Of a DNA stretch of 64,000 nucleotides, positions 1 through 13,910 are shown piece after piece. The stretch lies in NCBI RefSeq assembly GCF_029227915.1, contig NC_079884.1, positions 7,006,001 through 7,070,000 of the forward strand. The letters are read 5' to 3'. Made by a program: the position numbers and the translations under genes. Source of the DNA: Hydractinia symbiolongicarpus (taxonomy: Eukaryota; Cnidaria; Hydrozoa; Anthoathecata; Hydractiniidae). Below the pieces are notes generated by a model. The model made no database searches. It had not been told where the DNA came from and saw nothing but the letters and a program-made list of their open reading frames with translations. Positions within the stretch are counted from its first letter, which is position 1; the number at the start of each line of letters is the position of its first letter.

Positions 1-2905
1 TACTGGAGTGGCTATTTTTGGGGTGGTTAACAGAAGTTACACGTCCACCCATTACTTTCTATTACGTAGCGCGTCTCTCTATTATGCGGTCATTTATTGC
101 CCTTCTCTACCGACGCGATATATATTTTATCTCGACACCCTACTGCGCAACACGGCACCCTATGGCGTGACTTTTGTCCAGTACATGACTTCATAACAAA
201 AAACATTGTCTGGTGGGTAGTTTAAGACTAATCTAAAGACAATAACAGTAAAATCGTTTTGTGTTAGCTATACTTCCAGAGTTTAGGAGATTAGGAATTT
301 TAGATAGGGGCTATAAAACTTTTTAAACTTCTTAAAGAAAACATTGGTATAATTTGATTTGCAAAATGATTTCTTTAAAGCTCATGCATGTGGGAAAATG
401 ATTCAGATGAGGCTGTCATTGCTTTTTTGAAAATATGTAGGTAAAGGCCAATCTTCGCATATTTTCTTGGTCCACGTAACACTATACCTAGGGTTAATAC
501 CCTGCTTTATAGATCACTATTTAATATCAGAGATCCTTCCGAAATACACGAACCATCGTAAACTGTTCTTTATAGCTAAGATTTTGTAATATTAGTTTTC
601 CACAAGATACTTAATTTTGTTATTCCGAGGTTGCATGATTTTTTGGTTTAGTTTCTCTAAACAAAAAAAACTTAAATAGATTATTTTCATTAGAAGATCA
701 TATTTGAATATCTAGTTAAGAAAATTAACAGATAACCTATTAGCCAACAACACGTTCCGAAGCACATTAATTTACGTTTGTATATAAAATTTACGCATTA
801 AAATTTAAATAAGTTACGTGAATGTAATTAAAAGCAAATTTTAGCTGCTCTGGATATAGAACTTTTAACCGGAAATAGGTACAAAAAAAATCATATTCGG
901 TTACACTGCCAACCTTTAATGAATTTAATGCATTGATTCATTGTGTACTTTTATTGTCTATAATCTTGAAAGTAAACATTTTTACACAAGGCGGAGAGAG
1001 GCTAAGTACTATAGTTAAGAGAAATTTTCTAAAGGTTTTTATAATGCAAAAATATTAACCTGGTTAAGTTTGAATGATAATTTTTCACAGCGGTCGTTCG
1101 GTTAAACTCGGATTGTAAGGTTTTTTTTATTTACCAGTCATAGTTAACATTTCCTTTTACATGTGAAACTAACTTCTGTTTCTTTTTTAAATTATTTTAA
1201 AAACATTTTGTAAACGGTTGATAACAAAGAATAACGTAAGATATAGTGTTCAAAAATCAAAGTATCCTCTATTGATAATATTTAAACTTATGCATACAAT
1301 AAATAATTAAACAAAACTAACGATAAATTAAAATATCCCTAAAGTGCATAAAGTTCACGCTACGTATGTTTTTCAAACAATCAATTAAACCTCTTACGGT
1401 AAATCAGTTACGCAAATGCTGTTTAGAAATCACGATTTCTTTTTAATAATAAAAACTAATCCAGCAAAACATATTAGTCTTACATGCGTAACGGAGGGTT
1501 TCCACTTAAACGGAGGCAGTCGAAGTGAGCGACGGTGATCGAATTTGTACATGCGCAATAAATTTTCCTTTACTTGTTCGATTGCTTTTTTAAAACGCCC
1601 TAGCGGCTATTTCAATTAAAAATATGAGGAGATTACAGTCACTGCTGCAAATTATAGCTTTCTGGTACAAAATGGCACGAAAGACGAAACACATTTCGAA
1701 TATGCGATGGTCTTTTGCCCGAAATATGTGAAAACGATTTAAATGATATTTTTGACCTTCTAATCTATGCCTTTTACTTTCCACAAATTGTTTGCCACTA
1801 TATAAAATTGTCTAAAAAAATTTTTTTATGTTGACCATATTTTTTTGTTACCTTTTGTTCCTCTAGTAACATAGTTTTTTGAAAAAATAAGTTGTCCGCG
1901 CATTTTCTGTAATAAAATAAAGTGTTTTTTTGACTTAAAAACAACAACGTTTTTCCAGAAGACAATCAGTTTGAAAGCAATCCTTATTGCGCGATTTTTT
2001 GTGATACACGACGTGACTTGCGGAAATTAAAAGGAAGTAATCAATGCATGTATTACTGCCTTTAGACATTCGGTTGAGTCCTAGTAGCCTCTCAGAAGCT
2101 ACTGTTAGTTTCAAAAAACATGTCGCGGTTTTGTGTAATAAAACTGTACTTATTTTCTTTTTCAGATAAGACAATAAAACATCGAATTTTGGCTGGTAGT
2201 ACTTGTATTAAGTTGATATAACTGCATGCACAGCTATACCTGCAGCTTTTGCAGTTGGGACATTTGCATTTTGTTAATTTTCAATCTTTATGTTCTTTTA
2301 CAAGTTCATAATATTTACAAGATGCATTAAAGCTGGCGGCAAACTCAAAAACGGACGTTTCTGTGATCGAACATTAACACAGTTTAGTCAGTGCTGCTAT
2401 CCAAACTTACATGGATTCGTAAAACGTATTTATACGCAAATCATGTTATGTTCTGTTCAGAACGCAGTTAATGTCAACTCTTTCCCCGTTATCGTGTCGA
2501 ATATCTTCATTACCATGATCACATGGAAGAAAAGTTTTACCGAAATAACACTTTTTTGATAATGTCCCCAAATTTTGAAACATCCTTTTAAAACGTACCT
2601 TCAGGGCACATGAATGACACATCTCGTTCCCAGGAACCTGACTCTTTGCCGGAAGCGGAAATAATTTTTTTTCTTCTTTTTTGCTCCTTGTGTAACGAAA
2701 ACAATATCGCTACTAATGGCTCAAATGGAAGTAAAAAAACTAATAATTTATAATATTTATTGACTTTCCCGATAATCTCTTTATGCAAATTTTGGTGGAT
2801 GTTTATATTCAGAGACTTTTTTAGTCTTATTCAGAGATCTGCATGTGAAAACCAGGCACATCATTATGGGCGTAAATGCACAATTCCCTAGGCGTTGTAC
2901 TATGG
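1..2905. other. no gene recognised
   Basis: AT-rich sequence with only short, unconvincing open frames on both strands. I see no splice-linked exons, RNA gene or clear repeat array. It is taken as intergenic sequence upstream of the gene that starts near 2.94 kb. Confidence 0.5.
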
Positions 2906-2945
2906 TATAAAAACAACTAACTGCATAAAAAGTTGTTCCTCAGTC
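2906..2945 (+). promoter_or_regulatory. putative TATA box and initiator of the Q/P-rich gene
   Basis: TATAAAAA lies at 2906-2913 and a TCAGTC initiator-like hexamer at 2940-2945, about 34 bases downstream. About 45 bases later comes an ATG (2989-2991) followed immediately by the strong donor GTAAGT. The order TATA, initiator, short leader, ATG and donor is what a core promoter with a short first exon would look like. The spacing is slightly longer than the usual 25-31 bases, so the true start site could lie a few bases upstream. This is inferred from sequence only. Confidence 0.45.
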
Positions 2946-2988
2946 ATTATAAAATTTTAAAATATTTTATTCAAAGAACTCGTCCAAT

Positions 2989-5900
2989 ATGGTAAGTTTT
3001 ATTTAATGAATAACTATGACTTTTCATCAACCTTGTGTGGTTAGGATTCCTTTTAGAATTATATACATAAATACTTCAAAAAATTGAAGTTCGTTTTTCA
3101 GTTACGCTTTAAGTTTTATTTCTTCGACAAAAGCTACAAAAAGTTCAGTCTTGAAAAATAATTCTGTGAGCTTTTTAAATCTCGGAGCCCACTATTTTTT
3201 AATGTTTTACCTTCAAGGTTAATAATGACATGATATTTTTCTTGTATAGCTGATCGTAACAAGTCAGCTCAGCAATTCGAATTCAAGTCTTTACCTTGTG
3301 TGTAATTATTCCTTAGCATAATATCAGTTGTTTTTGAACACATACATTTCTGTTAAATTTTTAATGCAACTGTTTGTCTAAAGAAATTAACTTAAGCAGT
3401 GGGTTACATGTAAATTAGGTACACTAGTGGAATTCCCAAAACTACTTGTAACACGTTTGTTGTAAGAATCAATATAAAGTAACTTTGATTGACGTCCACA
3501 AAATTATGTTACCATTCATTATTGTACTGGTCGATGAGGCCTTTAGAGAAATCCACCTGGCAGGGAAGCAATGAAAAAGAAAACCATTTCTTTAATTCTT
3601 AAATTTTGATAACATCTGCAAGGACGCGTCAATGCACAAGAAGTATTTTTTTGGAAATTTATGTACCCATTGCCTCTATTGTGTAGAACTTAAAACACTG
3701 ATCAAAATATTGTTTAGATTTATGTGTTTTGACGAACGGCTAAGGAAAAAAAAGGTTAAAAAATTTTGCTGAGGTCAGGAAGGACCTGCCAAAATACAAA
3801 AATTGTATTCTATAAAATTTTTATGCAATCTTTCTAAAAATAAAAGATATTGACGTTAAAGTAGTGTTATTGACGTCGTGCCGTTACGTCAAAAAATTTA
3901 ACATTTGAGACATATCTTTTTCGACGACATCATAGGAAAATGCTAATAAATAATTCCATCTTATTAAGTGATTACGTGTCAAAAAAAAGGCTGGCAACAG
4001 CAAGCACAAGTCACTTAAATATGTTTCTTATGCATTGTATTTACCCTAAAGGTTTTTACAATAGCTTATACAAAAAAGGCATAGTTCCTACTATTTGTGA
4101 ATTCAAATCTGTTTTAAACTCTGGTCTTTACTTTCCACTTCTAACGTCACTTCACCACTTCTAGCTCCATCTTCACTTCTAAAGTAAATTATCGTAGCTT
4201 CCAAATTCACTTTTCTATTTCTAATTCTTCACTTCATTTTTTTTTTGTTTCTAAAAATAACTTTTATTATTTTTTGCACTTTTTTCAAGATGGAGGGATC
4301 GTTCTTTTGTTGTTCTTTTGTGTCGATGGTAAACAATGTCCGAAAGTTAGCCGTTAAATTTACTTTAGCAAATCAAATTAAGTCGTTTACATCACGTGAC
4401 GTAAACAAAATAAATCCGCTGACACTTTCTTCGGCAACTTCAAGGAAAATTTTGCGTACATCAGAGGAAAATGAACTCATCACTTTGCCTGTTACAGACA
4501 CACACACACAGTCTCTGTGTTACGATAGAGATGTTTTGTTGTGCTATAATACATACGTTTTTGTAGAATAACGAACAACCAGAAGATCAACAAGATCTAC
4601 AACAAGAAGCCCAACAACAACAACAACCACAACAACAACCACAACAACAAGCACAACAACAACAACAACAACAACAACAAGCACAACCTCAGCAACAAGC
4701 AGGCCAACCGGAGGAACCTGAACAACAGCAATCACTGCCACTGCCACAGCAAGATCACGTGTGGAGGAATGGGCAACGATACTTTGTGTATCACAACGTC
4801 CGAAGGGTAAGTAACATAAAATTATTTTCTCCTTACAGTTCTTTACCATAAAGTTATTATCGACATTTTTATCAATTTAGAATCCGAGAAGAGCCGTCAA
4901 GAGAGTGGGGTAAGTATTTTTTTGTTATATTTGTTATATGTCAGCCACCGCGAATGCATGCTTTATATAAAGTATCCGACTTTCTTACCTCAGAAATCGT
5001 TTTGTACTAGTATTTGAAAAAACTAGCCACATTAAATAAAGGTCGTGCTTCAGCAAGCAGTCGCTAACCAATATTCAAAAGAAGTAAAATAGGATAGTAT
5101 AATTTTTTTCAGGAACAACTTTCTTGAAACAATTGTACAAAATTAAACTGTTCTTATGTTTAGTGATTTTTTGCGATCGTTTGTTGAACAAGGCTATATT
5201 TTGGCTTTCGTATGAAAAGATTTATTGTAGAATTTAGCATCCGAAAGACTATTCAGTTTGTTAGGCATCTTTGTAAAAAAGCGTTGGATATATATTATAG
5301 AAATTATTTTTTGTGTTTGATTTTCAGAAATACACTTAATACACATAATTTGTTTCGTTCAACACATTTTATACATTATTTCTTTCTTGTAGACCAAATG
5401 ACGACCAGCCAGTTTATGTGAGAGAGCGACGGAGGAGGAGGGTAAATCGAGATCCACCACCACTACCGCAGCCACCAGCTGCACCAGCACCACCAACATC
5501 ACCACCCCCACATCCAGCTGCACCAGTGCCAGCACCACCCCCGGAGCAAGCACCACCACCAGTGCCAGCACCACCACCGGAGCCAGCACCACCACCAGAG
5601 ACAGCACCACCACCACCACCACCACCGGTGCCAGTACCACCACGGGAGCCATCACCACCACTGGCGCCAGCACCACCAACTTTAACTGGACCACCGCTAC
5701 CGTCACCACCACCACCATTAGCTGCATCACCTGCAGCTCCTGATGCACCCGCACCAGCTAAGCAGTTCTATGTTATTCCGTATGTATAACGTTTTTTCTG
5801 TGAATTTATTAAAATTATAAATTTCTTTTCGCGGGTTTACGTGATGCAACCAGTCTGGCTAACTTGACTCAACCTACTGCACTTTTTCATGAAAACGCAT

Positions 5901-6648
5901 TCGTGCGAGTTTTTAATCTATAACATAGGCCTCAAATTGCTCTCACAGAGCTTCTGTTCCACGATTGACAATTTTTTCCCCTTTCACTAGGCTGGATCCA
6001 CCGGAAGACTTTCAGGCTTGGCTTGAAGTAAGTTTAACGTATTCTCTTTGTCAATGCTACTGACTAAATGTTTATAGATAAATTGATGATGTATTTAAAA
6101 CTTATCCGTTATTATTCAGCGCACACCGTTATGGTTCAGGAGGTACCTGGATGCAAGGGAGGATCGGATTCGTGCATTGGAGACTCGTGTTGAGGTACAT
6201 TTAATTTTAACAACTATTCCTGAAGGAAGGCATCCATGACTCTCAGATTTTTTATAAACATAGAAATAAGGTTGAAAGGATTTTAGGTCAATTATAATTA
6301 ATCAAAGCATTTAATTAACGGGATCAAAAGACAATTAAAATCTTAGCGACAAAATACGTAATAGCGTAATTTACGCGTTTAAGGATGTTTTGTTACTTCA
6401 TGTGAGGATTACTACAAAATAAAAAATCGCTTTCTTCATTCACTTTTCAACTTTGAATGGAACCTTTAACCCCAATTTTTGCTAGATAAAATAGGCTGTG
6501 CTAGAAAAAAACTCGACTAATAGTTTATTTTTAGCACCTTAATTTAGCATTTTTTAACGGCGTTACGGACGAAAATCAACTTCAATCTCTTATCAATCTC
6601 CACGTCGGGTTCCCCATTATAATGCTTGGTCGGTTGGTCAAGCATTAA
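2989..6648 (+). CDS. spliced gene for Gln-rich/Pro-rich protein of unknown function (7 exons)
   Basis: I do not recognise the family. Proposed coding exons: 2989-2991 (only the ATG, then GTAAGT), 4567-4806, 4881-4909, 5393-5779, 5991-6027, 6120-6194 and 6535-6648. Every junction has AG/GT signals and the reading phase is kept throughout (0,0,2,2,0,0), giving about 294 residues. Residues 2-66 are Gln-rich from CAA runs. Next comes a conserved-looking stretch, DHVWRNGQRYFVYHNVRR, then two Arg/Lys-rich patches (one RERRRRR), then about 100 residues of Pro/Ala, then a short non-repetitive tail containing FQAWLE and RTPLWFRRYLDARE. There is no signal peptide or membrane segment, so an intracellular, perhaps nucleic-acid-binding, protein is possible but unproven. 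The five middle exons are the firm part. The first exon is inferred. The last exon is uncertain because another frame (about 6556-6690, ending in WVNEFWRR) also looks protein-like. Confidence 0.65.
3526..3930 (-). mobile_element. degenerate Helitron-type 3' end, reverse orientation
   Basis: Read on the minus strand, this stretch resembles the element ending at 23383. It has the same GACGTCAATAACAC-type sequence near its start (about 3850-3890) and a decayed GTGGATTT end followed by a CATCGACCAG terminus near 3526. It is heavily mutated and carries no coding capacity. Confidence 0.35.
4499..4510 (+). repeat. short CA microsatellite
   Basis: A run of alternating A and C lies in the intron just upstream of the Gln-rich exon. 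It has no other visible role. Confidence 0.7.
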
Positions 6649-6649
6649 G

Positions 6650-9600
6650 AGACCTGTGTGAATGGGTCAATGAATTTTGGAGGCGGTAAATCATTTATTA
6701 ATTAGTATAATAAGAAATGGTGGTTTATATTTTTTTCTTGTTTTACTTTAAGTGCTTTTGGACCTTTTACAAATACTTTGCAATTTTTTCTTATGTTTAA
6801 GAAAGTACGCATCCTTACATAAAGTTTTATGATGTAGTACAAATGCTTTGCTTTGTTCAAGAGTTTGTAGTAAGAAATTCATGCACATCCACTATGCAGG
6901 TTTATGCAAGCAGATGTCTAACATGTCTAGTTTACGCAACACTGAGTTGCTTATCACTTCAATCCTGCTGTCCTGTTCAAACTGACTGCTGACTTACCTG
7001 TCTCGGTCAGAGCTTCATGACATGGCAAGGATCATGCATTGCATTTACAGTATATCTAATTACCGTTTAATACAGATGGTAACACACATACAGAGGAATG
7101 CCTTAAATATTGTTTTGTATTAAGATATTAAAGATTTTTTTGCTTACTTATTTTTTGCTTAGAATCAGATAAGAATCATATTTTTTATTGTGACAAAATA
7201 TTTCAGTAAATTCTGTTCTAATCATGTTAATATTGTTTACTTGCCTTAGCTGTTACTATTTCTAAGAAGGGAGAGAAGGTAAAGGGGAAGGGGTCAATTT
7301 TTTCTCATATCATCTGTTTTTGTCTTTTTAAAAAGTAATTAATGTTGGGCGATCCAGCGCATGTGCTAAATTAATAATACTGATATTTTTATATAGTATA
7401 TATAAAATTGGTGAATTTACGACTATTAACTAAAAATGGTGAAAATTTTCTGTACAAAAAGTCTGTCTATTACGGATTTGATATCAAATGTTCAATTTTT
7501 TAGGACGAGAAGTCGGTCGAGAAAACAAGCTTTTGATTCATTATCTTAAACAATAAAAACGAAAGTAGTTCTAGTGTTGTAAATCCGGGTTCTCTTTCCT
7601 TCTCAGATACATTATCAAAACAAGATCCCCTATTCGAAGTGTTTTATTAAATGTTTTAAATCAATGATACATGATGCATTGACATACGATATTTTACATT
7701 TACACAGTTGGGAGTTCAAAGCAGTTTTTTTGTTTCTTTATATAGCTATACTTCCAGTGAATTTTTTCAACTTTAATTTCTCTTTTTTAAAAATAAAAAT
7801 CGCCGTGTTCAGTTGTTGATTGATATTTTATTTTTGTTTTTCAGCTTTTGATTGTTGAAAGTGCTTTTTTCCGTCCGGTACAGACGATGTTTATAAATTT
7901 ACCAATAACGCAACGCATCATTTGCTTACTTCCTACAATTCTAGACACAGTATTACAAAAAATAATTTTTGTGGTATTTCTAAAAATTGTTAAACGTTAT
8001 TACTTGGGCAGGGTTGCGGATCGAGTAACCAACGTAAAAATGCGTCGCACTCTCTGCAAAGTCTGCAAGAAAGGCCCAAAATATCTTAATTTACAGGCGT
8101 GCTGACGTCTGCAAAAATTAGTACCCTTTCGTGTTTTGGAACTAAATAATTAATTAAAACCAAATAAAAGATGCGATGTGAACAATACAAATAAAATGCG
8201 ACAAGTTCGGCTGTGTATTAGAGACTTTCTCAATTGCTTGTGGTTACAAGCTATCAAATTCCTCCCTCCTTTGTAATAATCTATGTTCAGAATTGTAGTA
8301 AGCTAAGTTAGATTCAAAAGATCAGTGGCAAAATGTCTTTCGTCATTTTTTCAATTTTTCTTAAATTGTTACAATTTCTTTAATGCCAGGCTATTCTTAA
8401 TTAGAAGACTCACTCTCAAACAAAAAAATGTTTTGACGGACTCACTGGCTCATAATGCAAAAAAAAACTTACTTCTTATAACCGCCTAAAGATATTAAAG
8501 AGATACAATTTTGATTTCAAATGAAGAGAAAATGCTGTTTTATTTCTTGTTCCAACTTAAGGTGAATGTACACTGGCTTATGATATTCGTGTCTCAGTTA
8601 TATCGTCATGCAAACTATATTATACAAATTTTGTACCTGAGTTGTTTAAGGTGAGAACACAAAAAATACAAAATGGAGAAATTGAAATGTAGCAACTCTT
8701 AAATGAAGACGGGCCTATTTCTAATTCTGCGGTATAAAAAGCAAATAAATTTTCTTTAGAAGGCTCACAGATGGTCAAAAAAACAAATTTGGAACAAGGA
8801 AAAGTGACTTAAGATCAAGAAAATTCTGTAATTTTTGAGGTCTTTTTTCATTATAAATTTTTAATTGTCTTGATTTTTTGTGTTTTAACATTATATTTGT
8901 CTATATATATTCTTTTATATCTTGTAATAAGTTGTGGGAAAGTATAACTGGATCTCAAGAGATGTTTCTTTATAAAAATGTAAAAAAAAATCCACCTTTT
9001 TTAGTAAGGAGAATAATTATTTTATATCTTCCGGTTACAAAAATAGTTATAAATTGGCTGCTTTGATGTAAATCTAAGAAAAACATTCAACTTGTTTTGG
9101 AAATATTTAGACTACTTTCTTATTTTCTAACAAAATTTAAATAACTAGATAGCAACAGCAATATCTACTTTTCTTGTCACTTTCGTTGTATCAGGAGTTT
9201 TCCACCATTTTTTGGCTGTTTTAACACCTTTCAGTGGCGTCATTACACACGAAGCCGTCTTAGGAGAATATACTAAAGTTCTGAAGATTTGATAAGAAGT
9301 TAAACAACTTAGCCAGTTTATAAATTTACGACGAAAGTATTTAATGGTTTACGGATAAAAATCGTATTTCATTAATCGATCAAAAGTTTTTCGTCAACCA
9401 TGCCATAAATCCAAAAGCTAAGCTTATTTTATCTCAAAAAAAACCTTTGTAAGTAATTCAGTTCTACATATATAAAAAGATATTATTTTCAATCATTTTT
9501 ATTGCGTGAAGGAGTTACTTTTTTCCAAAGAATAACTAAAAAAGGAAATTTTTTGTTTGTTCAAAGCAACTGCATACTCCATTTATTCACAACCTACTGG

Positions 9601-12055
9601 TAACCATGAGTTCTCACGCTGATATATAATTGTCTGAATCTTTTAAATTCGTCGTATGCTGTCATAGCCTAATCAAATAAGCTGGGAGGAGGGCAGGCAG
9701 GAGACCCAGCATAACTTTTCTTATCACTAGGAAATCGGATTAAAGTTTGCCATCGCCAGAAAAGAAATCAAAAGTTATCTTTTGCGACATTATCTTCTGA
9801 TAATATCAATATCTCGAGATAATATCGTCAAAGCACTATTAAAAGTAATTCAGATCTTTTACCACAAATGTCATGCTGGTGTACATCCACCTTAAGAATT
9901 TTACTTTTGTACTGGAGTTAGGTTTTCCTCTGTGCGTGTGTCCTCGTGTCTACAAGTTCTTGTTTGTTTTATTAAAAAAATCATTGTTAAGGTTGTTTTT
10001 TGTTCGCAATCTTCTTTTAATAATTATTTTTAGAAATCTGTTTATCGATAATTCTTCCATCCTAAATTTGAAAAACAGTATTTGATTTTTATGGTGTGTA
10101 CGATTTCGATTAATTTTTGCACGGATGAGGTACTGTTTTATAAAAACTATGCGAAACAAGAACTGGAACTATCTGTGAAATTGCGTCATACCGTCAAAAT
10201 TTCAAAAAAAATAAAGATACAAAGAGACTAAAACTAAGTCGTTGAACACACAAAATTCAGAAAAAAAAACTTTAATTCGTTTTTTGCGTACATTATCAGT
10301 AGTATTTCCGAATAACATTTTTGTCTCGTTAAGATATTAGAGGTTCCATTCGCAACGAAGGTATTTTTCAAGTCGAAGGTAGAAAAACATTTTTTAAGGG
10401 AGCTCGCCCTAACCTGCGCATGGTCTAGTCAGTGTTTCGTAAGGTTATCGCATTTCGGATACCTGGATTTTCCAATGAATTGGACGATATAACGAAAAAA
10501 ATTAAGTAAGTGGAAGAAAATTGAATTGAATAACTTGTCATTAAAAGTTTAACGAGAAGCAAGCATGAGTTAATGTCTGTATACTGGGTTACTTAGAAAT
10601 CCTTATTAACCAAATCAGTAAAATATCGGATACAATATCTCTCCACATCATTCTTGCGAACTAGCAGAAAAGAACTCCAGTATATAGTATAAAAAGTTTA
10701 TCAACGTTAGATTTGACATTTTTTTTCGCTTGAGGTACAGACATCGAGAATTGGCAAACCAAAAATATCTTCCACAAAAGTAAAAATGCGTGAATTGTAC
10801 ATATTAATCATATTTATTCATTTTGCGTAAATAATGATTTCAAAATATGTAATATAAATCTTAATACTACAACAATTTTTAAATATACGTTGTTTTTAAA
10901 AAAGCCGTCAACGACCATATTTTCCACGCAATTTTTCGACGCAGAAGACTGCTTTAAAATTTCATTGTCAGATACTTATAAATTTATATTGATGTCTATA
11001 AAAATCCTATTTGTAACAAATTTTATATAGAAGTAGAGCTACTTTGTGCATTGCTACTACAGTAATTTCGTGGCAACGAGTGAGATTCAATTTGCAGTCC
11101 GCAGGACTGGCTATTTGAACGTAACCTTGTACATTCGGTACTTTATCTTACGAAGTTACGAAATATCTTTATACTTCGTAAATTAGGATTTTATCACCAG
11201 CTATAATGCAGGCGTGGGTTTAAGAATAGCGAAATTACAGCAAGATGCATATTTGGTTACTTGAATTATCACTCTTGATATCACTGTGACTAGCAAAATC
11301 AATATTACTTTCTCCAGTACTAAAGTTTTTCTATGAAATCCTGGATCCACCACTGCACTTTTCATCTTGATCCAGTTGAAAGAAGCTCTCAACTCCGCTA
11401 GAAGTTTCCAACGTTTCCGTGATCCTTCCACAAAAGATAATATTTATAAAGAAGCGCTAGGAATCTTTGTTCATTTACATATTTTTAAGTGCATTATTTT
11501 ATATATGAGTATGTTAATATCATCTGTTTTTTCATTTTATTGAACCGGTGCGTGTTTTAGCTAACCCTGACTGTCAACATGGACTGCTAATGCTGTTGCT
11601 GGCTAGTATGATTAAGTATACAGTTGCCGCTCGACATGTGGAACTCGTCATAAGTGAAACCTTATATAAGTGGAACCATGCTCGCAGGTTCCTTGCATTG
11701 GTCTTTTTTCAAGCTTTTATAATTTCTTTAGATAAATAAAAACTAAATAAGTAGAAATTTAGTTCACGGATTTTTAGAACTAACATTTTTTTTTCTGAAG
11801 ACAACATGTCATGTTTTATCTAAAAGTATGGTTGAGAATTAAAACGTCTTTAAAGATAAGAAGTTCAAATAATGGAAAGAAAGTAAGGTGTCCCAAAATA
11901 CACGATTGCATTGACCAAAAAAAATTAAACTCGCTATGTTCAATTTTCCCATCTGTATTTTTTACTTTTGATACATTTGGATAAGTGAAACCATTTTTGT
12001 GTGTCTATGACAGTTGCAGTTATCGGGCGGCAACTGTATTATAAAAATAAATGTA
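6650..12055. other. no gene recognised
   Basis: About 5.4 kb of AT-rich sequence with only short random-looking open frames. A candidate polypyrimidine/AG acceptor precedes the small frame at 11548-11739, but I found no exon to join to it. On the minus strand near 11350, CAGTGGTGGATCCAGG resembles the end of hAT-type MITEs, but no partner end was found nearby. Confidence 0.45.
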
Positions 12056-13398
12056 ATAAATATAAATATAAATTCAGTAAATATAAATTCAGTAAATATA
12101 AATTCAATAAATATAAATTCAATAAATATAAATTCAATAAATATAAATTTAATAAATATAAATTCAATAAATATAAATTCAATAAATATAAATTCAATAA
12201 ATATAAATTCAATAAATATAAATTCAATAAATATAAATTCAGTAAATATAAATTCAGTAAATATAAATTCAGTAAATATAAATTCAGTAAATATAAATTC
12301 AGTAAATATAAATTCAGTAAGTATGAATTCAGTAAGTATGAATTCAGTAAGTATGAATTCAATAAGTATGAATTCAATAAGTATGAATTCAATAAGTATG
12401 AATTCAATAAGTATGAATTCAATAAGTATGAATTCAATAAGTATGAATTCAATAAGTATGAATTCAATAAGTATGAATTCAATAAGTATGAATTCAATAA
12501 GTATGAATTCAATAAGTATGAATTCAATAAGTATGAATTCAATAAGTATGAATTCAATAAGTATGAATTCAATAAGTATGAATTCAATAAGTATGAATTC
12601 AATAAGTATGAATTCAATAAGTATGAATTCAATAAGTATGAATTCAATAAGTATGAATTCAATAAGTATGAATTCAATAAGTATGAATTCAATAAGTATG
12701 AATTCAATAAGTATGAATTCAATAAGTATGAATTCAATAAGTATGAATTCAATAAGTATGAATTCAATAAGTATGAATTCAATAAGTATGAATTCAATAA
12801 GTATGAATTCAATAAGTATGAATTCAATAAGTATGAATTCAATAAGTATGAATTCAATAAGTATGAATTCAATAAGTATGAATTCAATAAGTATGAATTC
12901 AATAAGTATGAATTCAATAAGTATGAATTCAATAAGTATGAATTCAATAAGTATGAATTCAATAAGTATGAATTCAATAAGTATGAATTCAATAAGTATG
13001 AATTCAATAAGTATGAATTCAATAAGTATGAATTCAATAAGTATGAATTCAATAAGTATGAATTCAATAAGTATGAATTCAATAAGTATGAATTCAATAA
13101 GTATGAATTCAATAAGTATGAATTCAATAAGTATGAATTCAATAAGTATGAATTCAATAAGTATGAATTCAATAAGTATGAATTCAATAAGTATGAATTC
13201 AATAAGTATGAATTCAATAAGTATGAATTCAATAAGTATGAATTCAATAAGTATGAATTCAATAAGTATGAATTCAATAAGTATGAATTCAATAAGTATG
13301 AATTCAATAAGTATGAATTCAATAAGTATGAATTCAATAAGTATGAATTCAATAAGTATGAATTCAATAAGTATGAATTCAATAAGTATGAATTCAAT
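12056..13398 (+). repeat. 15-bp satellite array (about 89 copies)
   Basis: This is a tandem array with unit AATAAGTATGAATTC and variants. Variants are ordered along the array. First come AGTAAATATAAATTC and AATAAATATAAATTC units (12076 to about 12315), then three AGTAAGTATGAATTC units (12316-12360), then 69 successive identical AATAAGTATGAATTC units (12361-13395). Most units carry GAATTC. The period is a multiple of three and the unit has no stop in several frames, so long open frames run through it on both strands. These encode only monotonous pentapeptide repeats and are not genes. The identical block implies very recent expansion or homogenisation. Confidence 0.97.
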
Positions 13399-13910
13399 AA
13401 GTATGAAGTATGAAGTATGAAGTATGAAGTATGAAGTATGAAGTATGAAGTATGAAGTATGAAGTATGAAGTATGAAGTATGAAGTATGAAGTATGAAGT
13501 ATGAAGTATGAAGTATGAAGTATGAAGTATGAAGTATGAAGTATGAAGTATGAAGTATGAAGTATGAAGTATGAAGTATGAAGTATGAAGTATGAAGTAT
13601 GAAGTATGAAGTATGAAGTATGAAGTATGAAGTATGAAGTATGAAGTATGAAGTATGAAGTATGAAGTATGAAGTATGAAGTATGAAGTATGAAGTATGA
13701 AGTATGAAGTATGAAGTATGAAGTATGAAGTATGAAGTATGAAGTATGAAGTATGAAGTATGAAGTATGAAGTATGAAGTATGAAGTATGAAGTATGAAG
13801 TATGAAGTATGAAGTATGAAGTATGAAGTATGAAGTATGAAGTATGAAGTATGAAGTATGAAGTATGAAGTATGAAGTATGAAGTATGAAGTATGAAGTA
13901 TGAAGTATGA
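13399..13910 (+). repeat. 7-bp satellite (AGTATGA, about 73 copies) nested in the 15-bp array
   Basis: The unit AGTATGA, which is part of the 15-bp unit, is repeated without visible interruption. It begins inside a 15-bp unit and is followed at 13904-13917 by GAATTCAAT, the remainder of a 15-bp unit. The 7-bp repeat therefore appears to have expanded within a single 15-bp unit. Confidence 0.97.

Noticed and set aside
4544-4849. Minus-strand open frame rich in Val
   Set aside because: Shadow of the CAA-rich exon of the plus-strand gene.
5359-5754. Minus-strand open frame rich in Val/Leu
   Set aside because: Shadow of the proline-rich exon 5393-5779.
12056-13910. CRISPR-like array
   Set aside because: There are no spacers, the repeats are contiguous and short, and the genome is eukaryotic. 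It is a satellite.
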